In this document: piece by piece, positions 1 to 16,900 of the stretch | Layout of the letters: every line of letters starts with the position of its first letter | Numbering within the stretch: the first letter of the stretch is position 1 | Assembly (NCBI GenBank): GCA_027579435.1 | Contig: JANBPK010001605.1 | Location: 1 to 24,240, forward strand | Source of the DNA: Candolleomyces eurysporus | Taxonomy: Eukaryota; Basidiomycota; Agaricomycetes; Agaricales; Psathyrellaceae | DNA length: 24,240 nucleotides | Reading direction: 5' to 3' | Translations under genes and position numbers: made by a program | Notes under the pieces: model-generated | What the model saw: the letters and a program-made list of their open reading frames with translations, nothing else | What the model was told of the DNA's origin: nothing | Databases searched by the model: none

Positions 1-1237
1 CTTCACTCTTCATGTTTCAAGCACGGTCGTTAATCATGTCTCTGCAGAACGATACCTTTTCGCGATCTAACGAAGCAGTTTTCGAACTGGCTATGCGTTT
101 CGCAGAACCAACGGTTAAATCAGCCAACGAAACCGCTGACTCTCTGCGTCTCATGTTTATGGAATTGACTCAAGGTTCTGTCCTCTCTATTCATTTACTG
201 CCCGAGTATTGACTGACATTTTTACAGTCTGCCTTTGGGGCAACTCTACCGATCTCTCTCTGCTCATCAACATGACGGAAGAGCAGATTCGTTCCTTGCA
301 GTCGACCGGTGGAGACGACTTGGCTGCTACAGAGCAAAATATCCTCGGTAACGACCTCGAGCGACTCTGGAACACAGTCAAGTCCTTGCGCAGCAAGGAG
401 GGACCTCGCAGGATTGATTTCGTCCTCGATAACGCGGGTTTCGAGCTGTACTGCGATTGCGTCTATGGTAAGTCAAAAAGCGCTCTGTTTCGATAAATGG
501 AGGTTAATGATCATCGATCATTCAGCGGATTTCCTTATCCAGAGCGGCCTCGCTACGGAAATCCGCTTCCACGGGAAGCGCTACCCCTGGTTCGTCTCTG
601 ACGTCACCAAGAAAGATTGGGACTGGCTTCCCAACAACATGGTGTACGGTAATCTATTCCCCAACGCCTCCGAGGTCGAAATGGAGGCTCTCCGAAGGCT
701 TGGCAGGCGATGGAAGGTGAGCACCTGTTCTTTATCTTTTATGCCCCTCGTGATTGACGATATGGCCCCATAGCAATACGAGCAAGAGGGTAAATGGATC
801 TACGAACAGCACCCGTTCTGGTGCACCGGCCACACCTACTGGGACCTTCACTCTGAGGCCCCAGATTTGTTCTTGCATCTCTCGAAATCCGATTTGGTCA
901 TCTTCAAGGGTGACTTGAACCACCGCAAGTTGACTTACGATTGCGCTGCACCCGCTAGCACCCCCTTCGATGTAGCCATTGGACCTATGGCCAGTGCATC
1001 TGGAGCTCCAAAGGTCGCTAGCTTGAGGACCATCAAGAGCGACGTCGTCGTCGGTTTGGGTCCCAATGGCGATGTTACTGCCAAGCGTCTCGATGAAGAG
1101 GAGCCTGGTTGGAAGATTAGCGGCAAATACGTGAGTTCCATCGTGCCTGCGACATATATTGATTGTACTTAACTGTCTGATAGGCCGTTGTATTGTTATC
1201 GGATGGGCGTCCAGGAGAACCCGTCAACTTTGATTGA
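1..1237 (+). CDS. DUF89 / ARMT1-like damage-control phosphatase, 5' end missing
   Basis: This is the C-terminal part of a metal-dependent DUF89 phosphatase, a family that dephosphorylates damaged or surplus phosphometabolites such as fructose-1-phosphate (yeast YMR027W, human ARMT1). Exons: <1-174, 228-467, 526-716, 774-1130, 1184-1237; introns are 48-58 nt with GT..AG ends. Visible family motifs are WGNSTDLSLL, the metal-site segment LDNAGFELYCD, FHGKRYPWFVSDVT and the late FKGDLNHRKL block. About 330 residues are present, and the family is usually 440-480, so roughly the first quarter lies outside the window. The first exon may begin at the edge or at about 49, where tctctgcag could be an acceptor; the sequence does not decide. 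It ends convergent to the RING gene. The family call is firm; the physiological substrate is not shown. Confidence 0.9.
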
Positions 1238-1451
1238 ATTTAGAATCTAGAGAAGCGAGGTCGACATAGACGACATAAATAATACCTCGCAAAGTAGAAA
1301 AGACTTGTTTGTGACACTAGAGCCGGCGCGATTCTATCATATTGTTCATGTAGAAATATATGAATCATAGAAGACGTTCTCCCAGACNAAAAAACACAAC
1401 GAAACACATTAGACAAAACATTAGAGTACTAGGCAAGGCGCGAGGCTGTAA

Positions 1452-3135
1452 CTAATCGAGGTCGTCAGACCAGCCGCCTGGCAAGTTGTCACTATTGCGG
1501 CGGGGAGGCCGGAAAGTAGGATCTGTGTTGGACCGACGGGGTGGGGAATTCGGTGAAGTAGAAGCAGAACCCCGACCGGAGGAGTGGGACCCATGTCCCG
1601 AAAATGCACCCAGAATGCTCGAAATAAATCCATGATTGTGACCATGACCCCCAGCTTCTCGAGAAGGGGAAGGGAATGGCGGAGACGCCGGACGTGAGGA
1701 TGCCGTGGGTCTACTGGATGACGTCGATGCTGGTGGCGGACTCGGACTTCCTGGTGTCGCATGGTTACCTGGCTGAGGTATCAAAGCATAACTGCGGAGG
1801 ATTCATGAAATACAGAACGATAAACACGGCAGCTACATACGTACCGACACACAGGACACGTTCCGCTCGATTTCAGCCAAGGTATGATGCAAGGTTCATG
1901 GAAGGGATGTTTGCAAGGAAGGGTAACAACGATTTGCTCATCAGGGTCCTCCGTTTCGAGTTTGAACGTTTCTTTGCAAACAGCACAGTCGTGTTCGAGT
2001 GTGGCGGCTTAGGAAGAAGTCAGTGACCACTTCGACCGAAACCAAAACTGATACATACACCCAACTGTCAAAATCTCACGGGGTAGCTTCGCCATGATTT
2101 CTTCCGTCGCAGGAACAGGTCGATGAGCGTTCGAGTTTTCCATGATTTGGGTTATAATTTGATCGAGCGCTAAAGACGAATTCAGCTGCGAAAGCTGTTT
2201 GTTTTCCGTAGCTCATACCTTCTTGGTTGAAAACATAGTCTCCCATTCGACCAGGTTCTGGCATCCCAGGACCGCCAAGGCTTGCTGAAAGGAGGGCCGA
2301 CATAGGGTCACGATTGCCCAGTAGTGCGAGAAGATATTGAGCCATCATTGGTCCGGTAATCCTAGGTTCACCTGGGCCATTACCACCAGGCGGTTGCCCG
2401 AGAAACCTAACACAAAGGTCAGATCGGTCTTAAATGTAAAAAGTATGCTTACTGGGACGCGGTAGGAATGTGTTCACCGCTATTTCGCCTTGGAGGCTGT
2501 GCACCGAGAGTATTGGGCCCTCCCAAATTCATGGTTCTTGTTCCACCATTGGAACTGAATTGAAGCGAAATACGGGAAGGCTGGGTCGAAGGATTGAACA
2601 TTCGAAGATCCATGTCAAGATGGGGGTAAACAGACTTACTGCTGATGAACCGTCCGGCTGGGTTCTTGCGCCACTCGTCATTCCTCGATCCATGAGCGCT
2701 TGTAAGGTAACTGTATCCCCTGATTTAGAGCTGGACGGAGGCCTCATGAGGAAGTGTGCTCACGCAGAAACGTATCAATTCCAGGAGGGGGAGCTTCTCC
2801 ATCGAAACCACCATCGTCTCCATGACCAAACTCGCGCGGATCATCGTTTGGGTTCTCCATCTAATAGAGCGTTGTCGATGCAATGAACATAATGAGAGCA
2901 ATATTAAAGAGTACCTTCTCCACGAAACTTCCATGACACGAGGCACAAATTGGATCGGGCGTCTGTCGAGTATATTAAATACAGGTAGGTCGGTGAATGA
3001 ACACGAGTCATACCATGAGTGGCCTCATCTCGGCGTGGCACTGGGGAAATCGGATTGAATTAGTGAGACTGCAGGAGAGTGATAGAACAGATCGAGTACT
3101 TCATGGCAGTACCAGAGAGGTTCTGAGGGTGGCAT
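1452..3135 (-). CDS. RING-H2 E3 ubiquitin ligase, RNF126/RNF115-like
   Basis: A predicted 400-residue ubiquitin ligase. Ten exons read downwards: 3135-3100, 3040-3014, 2962-2915, 2860-2764, 2719-2640, 2580-2453, 2406-2219, 2169-2059, 2007-1841, 1772-1452; the total is 1203 nt. Residues 8-30 hold an N-terminal zinc ribbon with Cys10, Cys13, Cys27 and Cys30, as in RNF126/RNF115, which bind ubiquitin or client complexes through it. The RING-H2 finger spans about 246-292: CAVC, then C270-x-H272-x2-H275-x2-C278, then CPVC. The segment KLPREILTVGSATLEHDC just before it is typical of this family. The C-terminal tail is Ser/Pro/Gly/His-rich and probably disordered. The first three exons are only 36, 27 and 48 nt, and the zinc ribbon is spread over them. 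The exon 4/5 junction (44-nt intron, 2763-2720) is the least certain, but it is the one that keeps the frame. It is divergent from the ABC transporter. Confidence 0.93.
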
Positions 3136-3586
3136 TGTATCGTCAGAAGTGCTGTGAGATGAGTGTCAAAGGGAGTTGGTGGTGGTGGTCGTGCGGAGAG
3201 TCGATGGACACAAAGTCACCCTGATTAGGCATCAATGACTGTGACGTCGTTGTGGGGGCGCGTGACAATTCGCATCCAGGTCCCCCTGGCTTGGCCTGAA
3301 AGGTACGAGACCTGTCCTTCTTTCGTTCCTACCACCATGGCCATCTCAAAGGTGAATATCTCGTTTCCTCGTCTATGCCTGTGGCACAGAGATGAATTGT
3401 ATAAATGTTCCCTATTATATGATCTTCATGATCTCACTACTGTTTATACGCTGAATCCTCGATCGTCTTATCTATGGGAGGCTAACAATCTTTACTTTTT
3501 GGACATAGGTCTTTCCGCGGAACCAGCGATAAGGCTTTCAGAAGGTTCTAGTAACTACCCATTGTACCGAATGTCCATGAAATTCC
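3136..3586. promoter_or_regulatory. Divergent 5' region between RING ligase and ABC transporter
   Basis: About 450 bp separate the two divergent start codons, so both promoters and leaders should lie here. A short GGT/ACC run at about 3177-3190 lies in the presumed RING leader. An ATG at 3337 sits in an ideal context (ACCACCATGG) and opens a frame that stays open to 3621 without recognisable homology. It could be an upstream ORF, or a short first exon of the ABC gene (five codons, donor at 3352, acceptor ending 3607). That intron would be about 256 nt, far longer than any other here. No TATA box or operator is convincing. Confidence 0.4.
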
Positions 3587-9400
<5,814 letters not shown>

Positions 9401-9603
9401 TGGGTTTGTAGGTCTCATATTTCAGTTCTTGTATCTAAAGTACTAGGCTAGGAATAGAAGAGTTCGATCGCGATGCTAAAATCACACTACGTATGCCCGC
9501 CGCGATGACACGCGCACAAACTCTTCCGCTTTCATCTCACCGCCAATATTCGTGACACCCATTCATACCCTTCGCCAGGAAGCAGAAGCCAAGGAGAACG
9601 CCA

Positions 9604-10448
9604 ATGCGTGTCCATCGATTCTTAGTGCTCGCCACAGGTGTCCTGAGCACGCCAATCGCATGGGACGAGAAACGGGGCCTTATAGAGCTGCTTGAAGGGC
9701 AGGCAACCTCAGCTACAGTGACACCAGCTGGTAATAATGCCCCTTCTCTGGCGGGAAGTTTCGACACGGCAATATTAATGCAGACAGAAGCAACGATGAT
9801 GACGGCGCACCAACGACATACGACCACCACGAACATCGCAGGCGGAACAGTCGCCAGCTCTGCTACAAACCTGCACGCCCTGACGGCGGCTGCTTCAGCC
9901 CTCCTTCCCCAGCATACCGAAAACACAAAAGCGGGCCATGGCCAAAACGCGGATGCGAGTACGGGTACCGCGAGTGCCCGGCCCACCCCATCTATCACGA
10001 GCGTTTCTGCGACAAACAACGATATTTCCTCTACACCCCCAGGCGAGTTGGCACAATGGAAAGTGATTGGAATAAGCATCATTTGCGTGACGTTTGTGGC
10101 CATTATCATCATCGCGGTGACTTTCTTCGACACCTGGACTGCGTTCATGAAGGATATTATCGGATGCGGAGGGTGTCGGAAAGGCCGAAAGAATGAAAGA
10201 GGCGAGCCGCATTTGGTGCCGGATTGGAATCGAAGGACCTGGGAGTTCAAGCTGGCGAACGAGGATGGGCATAGGTATCCCACTATGGCGTCAATGGACT
10301 CGATGGGCAAGGCTCACAGTTTGACCGAGAGTACGTTGTTTTTTGTTTCGTATCGAAGACAAAGTGCTCATGGACAACAGGTCCCTCCACAGTGGATTAT
10401 GGACACCATGCAGAGCAGGCTCTTGGAAGGAAACCAAGCACAAGATAA
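9604..10448 (+). CDS. Single-pass membrane protein with Ser/Thr-rich ectodomain
   Basis: A predicted 264-residue type I membrane protein of unknown function. Exons 9604-10330 and 10381-10448 are joined by a 50-nt intron with donor gtacgt; unspliced, the frame would run to 10458 with a different tail. Residues 1-18 look like a signal peptide (MRVHRFLVLATGVLSTPIA). Residues about 30-150 are rich in Thr, Ser, Ala and Pro, suggesting an O-mannosylated outer region. One strong helix lies at about 152-176 (GISIICVTFVAIIIIAV), followed by a basic, Cys/Gly-rich inner segment (CGGCRKGRKNERG) and a polar tail of about 75 residues. This plan fits fungal cell-surface sensors or SKG6-like proteins, but no named domain is visible. 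The opposite strand also holds a long open frame, which I treat as a shadow. Confidence 0.72.
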
Positions 10449-10491
10449 ATATGGCTGAGAAGAACTCGGACGCGGGCGACACCATCAGAGT

Positions 10492-10738
10492 TCATGTGTT
10501 CGAGGGCGTAGCAGGGATACTCTTTTCTAGATAGTCCGAGATAGCGATACCTGCTGCCCCCACAACAAAGAGAGATAGCGAAATTTTTGTCCTTGTTCTG
10601 GCAGGCAGAGCTGGAAAGCATGGGTGAATTTCGGTGAGATATTACTGAGAAGAGAAGCTTACCCAGCCATGACTGCAGCATATTCCTGTTTTGAACAGGT
10701 GGAAGGTTCTCCTTGCTGTATTTTGAAGGGTTGGTCAT
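10492..10738 (-). CDS. 64-residue single-helix membrane protein
   Basis: A small gene found by joining two exons: 10738-10663 and 10610-10492, with a 52-nt intron (donor gtaagc, acceptor ctttccag) and 195 nt of coding sequence including the stop. The protein has a polar N terminus, a PARTRTK segment, then one hydrophobic helix at about residues 34-50 (ISLSLFVVGAAGIAISDYL) and a short acidic/Pro tail. A basic stretch before one helix suits a small mitochondrial or ER membrane protein. The location is inference and I cannot name a family. Its stop lies 43 bp from the stop of the convergent membrane-protein gene, and its start lies 111 bp from the divergent riboflavin synthase. The unspliced frame instead runs on to 10397 and looks less protein-like. 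Support is splice signals plus sensible composition. Confidence 0.62.
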
Positions 10739-10849
10739 CGTGGTACGTGTAGTCCCAAGGCTGCTGAGTGCTACGTTTACGGCTATTTGAGGATAACCTG
10801 ATACTCGGGCCGGAGTAACCGGGGTATCAGCTTTCTTTCCGAGTCTACC
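10739..10849. promoter_or_regulatory. Compact divergent promoter (small membrane protein / riboflavin synthase)
   Basis: Only 111 bp separate the two divergent ATGs, so both genes probably share control sequence. The stretch holds a near-repeat around ccggagtaaccggggtat at about 10811-10827. I see no clear TATA box and no FMN riboswitch-like fold, and none is expected in this lineage. Confidence 0.35.
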
Positions 10850-11709
10850 ATGTTTACGGGACTGGTGGGTCTCTATTTATCCATTGGTCTGTCGCGTTCT
10901 TGAGGGTTCAGCGCAGATTGAACACGTTGGAAAAGTCTCCTCGATAGTGACCGATGCAGCGGGATGCACCCTGAGGATCGCTGACTCTGCCCCGATTCTC
11001 GGAGACTGCAATATTGGTGACTCGATCGCGGTCAATGGTGCTTGCTTGACTGTGGTCGAGTTCTCCAAAGATGAGCAGGGCGGATGGTTCACGGTTTGGC
11101 TTGCCAATGAAACACTCGATAGGACAGACCTGGGTGCGTTTTGGCTCTATCAAGCGTGGTTCTCTTATTGATCTGCGCTCAGGGGAACTGAAAGTCGGAG
11201 ATGGCGTGAACCTGGAGAGGGCCATGGGAGGCCACGGCAGGTTTGGAGGTCATTTCGTTCAGGTACGTAGTTTATGGACAGGCGTTGAGCAACAGTAACA
11301 TCCTCCGAAGGCCCACGTCGATGGAACTGCAACGATCGTCGAACGTATCCCTGACGGCGACTCACTCCGGTTAACCTTCCAATTTCCTGAACCGACACCT
11401 GAACGGCCGTCGCTGCTGCCATTCGTCATCACCAAGGGATACATCGCTGTCGACGGTGCCTCCTTGACGATCACCGGGGTCAACGATGCGGAACGCACGT
11501 TCAGCCTCATGCTCATTAAACACACGCAGGAGAAGATTACCCTGAGCAAGAAGCCGATCGGAGCCAAAGTGAACGTTGAGGTAGAGATGGTTGGAAAATA
11601 TATTCAGAAGAGCGTTGTCGCTGCGCTCGGCGGGGGAGACGACAGCAATGGACTTCGGGGTCTGATTGAAAAGGTGGTGGAAGACGTATTGAAGAAACGG
11701 GGCTTGTAG
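10850..11709 (+). CDS. RIB5: Riboflavin synthase
   Basis: Catalyses the last step of riboflavin synthesis: two 6,7-dimethyl-8-ribityllumazine molecules give riboflavin and a pyrimidinedione. Exons: 10850-10864, 10917-11133, 11183-11262, 11311-11709; 236 residues, the normal size. The first exon encodes only MFTGL, and splicing gives the hallmark start MFTGLIEHVGKV. The two lumazine-binding repeats are plain: the first carries GDSIAVNGACLTV and LGELKVGDGVNLERAM, then GGHFVQAHVDG; the second carries GYIAVDGASLTITGV and IGAKVNVEVEMVGKYI. All three introns are 48-52 nt. It is divergent from the small one-helix gene, and its stop is 105 bp before the next same-strand gene. The enzyme name is secure; the symbol follows yeast usage. 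Confidence 0.97.
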
Positions 11710-11814
11710 TCGATAAGTAGTAGAATGGAATCAAATACAATGATTTGTAGGCGCGCGGCATTGACCGACAACTGTTTATGTCTTCTCCCACCACGCTCAT
11801 TTGCTAGGCCTACC

Positions 11815-13731
11815 ATGGAGGCCACAGAAAGGCGAAAGGTTGCCCCATATCCTCTTCACCGTCGCCGTCGTGCTGAACCACGGTGCTAGGTTACGGTCAA
11901 GGTTACGTATAATAATGCCCCTTCCACGTCTTCAAGACCCCCTTCACGAACCAACTCTCCACGACCACCATCACCAATCAAGCTTTCCGAGTCCTCAGGC
12001 TCGACGACCACCTTTCGACCCAAGGCGAAGGTAAACAGTTCTGCCACCGTCCGAAAGTCACCGAGCGTGGTGTCGGGTTAGTGTCGTTTTCGTGGTCAAT
12101 GCCCCGTGTTCACCAACACTTCCCCAGTCACACCAAGGCCAGCCTCGCCAGCGAAATTCACCAGAGCTCAGAATGGGAACCTTTCGCCCACATTCCAGCC
12201 TCGAATTGTGACCTCGGGTGTAACAAACAAGGCCATCGGGCGGCCCCAGACACCTGTATCTGCACCGGGAACTCCTGATGTACGGAGAACCCAAGCTCAA
12301 TCCGAAGTAGGGAAGAACCCTAGTGCTCGAATACGGGATGGAGGTGCTTCTCTTCACCACGCAATGTCCTTCTCTTCTCTCCAGACGGCAGGTACGTAGC
12401 AACGTCGTCGTTGCTCGCCGATTCCACCTGACAGTTGCTTCCCAGCCCTGGAGAAGAATCCTTCCCCGCCTGCACTTCGTATACGCTCAAAGGTGTCCAA
12501 CATCTCCAGGAGCGCGAGCGAAAATCCTTCCCCTTCTTCCCTCCATCCTTCGCCACGACTTGGACCAACTCAAGTCCGAGTCCGTTCTCCATCAACATCC
12601 TCAAACGTTTCTCAGATGGCCAACACTGTTCGCGAGAACCCCTCGCCACAATTCTACCCCATTACTACTGCAACATCAGCCGCTAATCCTCATAGGTTTA
12701 ACCCAAACAGACCTAACCCATCACCAATATCTGGTCACCATGTCTACCAAGGGCTTGCTTTACTGAATGGTTCCCAAACAGCACCCAGAGCGAGAGTCAA
12801 CAGTATTGCCAAGGTCGATATATCGGCAATACCACCACCACCTCTTTCTCCGCCTATCTCAGCATTATCTTTTTCCTCAAGGTCGTCGGTCTCACAATCC
12901 TCCACGTCCCATGTGGAAAGTTCCCCCCTCAGCGTGGGACGACAGGACAAGAAGCGGGAGAGTTCCGCGACTGAAGTACCCAAGCCGGTACCAGATTTCA
13001 ATAATGAAGATTCTCCAGAAGAGCCACTTAGTTCAGGCCGGGACTCTGACCACAGTGAGCTTAAAGTCAAGGCAGCGGCCAAATCCAACAGAAAGGTACG
13101 TTTACTCGGAGTCGATGTAGTCTTACCATATTGACAACATTTCCACCAGATTGCTGATCTCGAAATCACCAACCGCTCCCTGCTCAGCATTAATGCAACC
13201 CTCGAAGCCACGAAGAACAGACAAATGAAGGAGATTCGCGAACTTCGTCGGAAGCTCAGAGAGTCCCGGCTGATTCTACCACCTGGCGCGTATCGAGCCT
13301 ACAAGTCATCCGTGGGCCCCGAAGAAGAAGAAGAGGAAGAGGATGAAGAGGAAGACTCGGAAGTCGAGAACGCTGCAGAGGGAGACGGGGATGAGACCTA
13401 CAAACGGGTTAAACTCATGATCGAAAACCTCATATCCTCTGGCAAGAAAGCACTAGAAACCAAGGTCGAGGACTTCCAGGAAGGTGGGAAGGGTGGTGCG
13501 AAAGTCCTTACTGCAGAGGAGGTTCAGTCATGGCACCGGTCGAATAATGACAGTTATTCGGAGTTGGAATCTGATGCGGATATCTCGCAGACGGATATCT
13601 CAGTAGCGTCTTCGGTTAATGGCGACGATGACGAGGAGGAGGGCCCCGAAAGTGGCGGGATTATCTCATTCCTCAGCCAACTCAACTTTCCAAGATCTTC
13701 CGGGCCTCCCATTCGCATAAGCGAGGCATAA
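11815..13731 (+). CDS. Ser/Pro-rich coiled-coil protein with acidic run
   Basis: A predicted 568-residue protein of unknown function. Exons: 11815-11838, 11890-12076, 12128-12391, 12446-13095, 13150-13731; the total is 1707 nt. The first three quarters are low-complexity, rich in Ser, Pro, Thr and Arg (for example RPPSRTNSPRPPSPIKL), and look disordered and phosphorylatable. Residues about 376-420 form a coiled coil (IADLEITNRSLLSINATLEA onward, then REIRELRRKLRESRLILPPG-like sequence), the only part likely to be conserved. An acidic run of Glu/Asp follows (about 433-447), then a moderately ordered C terminus. The weakest point is the first intron, whose donor is gttgcc; a start further inside the second exon is possible. 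It converges on the myosin gene, with 229 bp between stops. Confidence 0.7.
13321..13359 (+). repeat. GAA/GAG-rich tract in coding sequence
   Basis: A purine-only stretch, mainly GAA and GAG codons with a few GAT/GAC, encoding an almost pure Glu/Asp run within the coiled-coil protein. Such tracts can vary in length by slippage. Here it stays in frame. Confidence 0.8.
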
Positions 13732-13960
13732 AACGTTTCTGGGCTCACTCTCCAAGCCACAGCTATTAGATATGCTCCTTCGCACTCTAGACTTATGATA
13801 CCCACTGCATTATTATTCCTGGGATTAATATCGGACATCCCGACTTTGATAGCATTAGCCATGCGCTTAATCCAGTCTATGTACGCATCCAAGTCTCCAT
13901 ATGTATCAATCCTATCAAAGCTATGGTATCGAAGTAGTACTTGGAACCATCACACTAGAT

Positions 13961-16900
13961 CTAATCATCATCGCCGCCTCGCATTAGTTGAGCTCGTTTC
14001 GCAAGCTTTGGAAAAATAAAAATGAGTAAATGAAGAAAGAAGAAACTGATGAACAACTTACTGCAGCAGCAAGATCCATCTGGCCAGGTCCACCTCCAGG
14101 TCGAGCAGCGNCCCCCGCCCCCCGCATTCTGGCTGGGTCGCGGTGCGGCCGGAACCGCAGGCTTAGCACCAGGTTTAGGAGGTATGACGGGCTTCGGCTT
14201 CGCTGCGATGGGAGGTGGAACCTTGGCGGCAGAGCTTGAAGGCCTAGACGCTGCGGGAGTGGTATTCTCAGAGGACGCAGCGGGCTTCTTCCAAGGAGTC
14301 GCTGAGCCATTTCCACCCCCCCATTCCAGGGAACACAGCGATTGGTCTGGCCGAAGCATCTGCCGCTACTGAGGTAGGAGTGACCTTGGGAACGTTGGAC
14401 GTGGGTCGCGGTCTGGCAGGAGGAGGTGGAGGCGGTGCAGCGGCGGCAGGAACGGGCTCGAGATAGTTGTATGGCGCCCAAGCGTTTGACGCCCCGGGTT
14501 TCCCGACAAGCCACCATCCATCTTCACCTTCTTCAATCAACTCCACTTCCTCTCCCTTCTTCAAGGACATTTCACCCTCTTGACCCTGGAAGTCATATTT
14601 GGCACGGTACATTGGCTTCGAAGGTTGAGGAGGTGGAGGTGGAGGTGGAGGTTGGGGTCGAGCAACAGGCGGTGGAATTGGGCGGGTGGCAGTCGTTGTC
14701 GAAGGTTTTGGCACAGATGCAGGCTTGGGTTTGGGGACGGAAGCCGCTGGTGAGGTTATTGGGTTAGAAAGGACAGGGGGTTTAGATTGTCCAGGAAGTG
14801 GTTGTGGCTTGGGCTTTGGCCGGGAATTTGTCGGTTTCTGCGAACGGCTCAGTCTCCTGCAGCTTTATGATAGACACGACTTACGGAAGGTCCGCCTGCC
14901 CGCAACAATTTGCCTTGAGTGATAGGTCGAACGACGCCAGCCTTGCGTTTGGCAGGTGGCCGCGNAAAGGCTCCCAGGAGGCTCTCCTGAAGCGACATGT
15001 ACAGTATGGCTCTTGTAGGTATCGTCCTTGGCTACGGTCTCGTCTTTGATGAACTGAATCTGTGCTTTCTTGTCCTTCTTTTTCGTGTACTCCAATCTGG
15101 TAAAAGTGAGCGAGGGCGACTTGGAAAGAACCACCGAACGTACACAGGCGCGATGGTTAGGTTGACTTGAGACTGGGTTAATTGCATCAGGTGTGTAGTG
15201 AACTCAGTCTTGAAGTAGCAGCTGAGAACAGGATCTCCTTCCGGCGTCGGACCAAGATTCAAGATCTGGTGAGTGCGTCAGATTATGCTTGTGCTGAGGC
15301 GTTTGACTTGCGACGTACAAACCAGTCATCACGAAGAGTAGACATTGCCAAAGACTTGATGGTAACCAGAGGTACCTTGCGATCGACAGTGAGCACTGTC
15401 TGCCCTTGCTGTGCAGTTGCGACCACGATATAGACGGCTTTGCCGGTCTGACACCAGTTTTATGAGCGATTTCGAGGGATATGCTTCTGGTATACGCACC
15501 AAAATAATATATCGTGGACTTGGTTTACTAGATCGGCCTGTCTTCGAGACGAGGAGCTGCCCCCTTGCACTGAAAGCGGCAGATTCGTCGCCTACAGAGG
15601 ATTAGCTTCAATAAAACTCGGGGAGACTCACGTTCACTCACGACCAAGACCACAAGCCGACGCGAGCTCCGAGCCCAATGCACTTTTGCCGTTGATATCC
15701 AAGTAATCGCCGATGAAACGTCGGTAACTGAGAAGACTGAATCTTCGCCTTTCCTTTCGACCGGCAAGCAATTGGTGGCCATAATCCCTGATTTGTGCGT
15801 ACGCCAGGCCTTCTTTGTTGTTCTTCCAGAACCGCTGTATACGTCGAGCACATTCATGCTTATAGCGCATGTAATTCCGGAACGCTCTTTGAATTCGAGC
15901 GGCCATATTATGCCAATAACGGTCCCGCATGGTTTCCAGTGCGAAGAGCTAGCAAACCTGTGAGTGAACAACCGGAACGAGAAAGGGACAGAGTACTCAC
16001 AGTTTCCGGGTTCTTGATGAATGCTTTCGTCACACCCATTTGCCACTCCTCCTTCGCGATACCAGTGTCCTTAAGGATCTGCTCGCAACCGGACTTCGCG
16101 TCTCCTGTCCAAGTATATTCGCCAGCGTAAGACGTGTGGGGCGACAACAGATAGAATCGTTCAACGATCTTTTCGAACGTGTTACGGTAGGCAAATCCTG
16201 CTCGGCGAACCCGAATATTCTCTTGCAAACCAAGATATTTGATTTGATGTAAGATGGCTTTCGTGTCGTATTCGGAGGAGCTACGGTTTTGATTAGGCTT
16301 GATGGTTCTGATATACCATGGCTTAGCTTTCATGAGTTTATCGACCAGAGCGGCTGCCGATTGCTGGTGACTACGTTATTAGTGTCCAAATATGTCGTGC
16401 TATAGGCTCACCTTGATTCTGTCACTCGCTGTTGGAGGCCGCTTCTTGCTGTTGGGATCAGGCCTATCGGGGAAGAGAGACTGCAGGAAAGAGTTTCCGC
16501 TGGATCCAATGAGGTCCAAGGTATCCTTGATGAGAGAGTCCTTGTTTTTATCGGTCATCCCCGCGACGTTGTACATCACATCACCAGCATAATGTTTAAC
16601 CAAGAACTGTGCCCCACGAGCTTCGAAATGGAGGTGAGATGACAGAGCCGCAGTTCGCTGGATGAAACTGTTGTCTGCTGCAGTAGGGTCAGCATGAGCG
16701 GTCGCACATGCGTCATTCAGCGCTGCGAAGATGCCAGGAGGTCGTTTTTCTTCAATCAAGTCACAGACAATCTTGTTGTTGAAGAACTTGATGGGCGTCC
16801 ACTTGATTTGTTCTCGAACGTATTCTTCCTGCTCCGTCTTGAGAGTCAACTCAATAAAGATTTGCTGCAGCTTCTCGTTGACATAATTGATGCATAGTTG

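Noticed and set aside
9537..10310. A 257-codon open frame on the minus strand opposite the Ser/Thr-rich membrane protein
   Set aside because: The plus strand has a signal peptide, one clean helix and good splice sites. The reverse frame has scattered hydrophobic patches caused by reading Thr/Ala/Ile codons backwards.
13554..13892. A minus-strand open frame overlapping the end of the coiled-coil gene
   Set aside because: It overlaps a supported exon, and its free part lies in the 229-bp convergent spacer with no recognisable content.
14426..14922. Plus-strand frames rich in Val, Glu and Gly in the myosin tail region
   Set aside because: They are the reverse of the Pro-rich linker and SH3 domain of the myosin, driven by the GGTGGA repeat.
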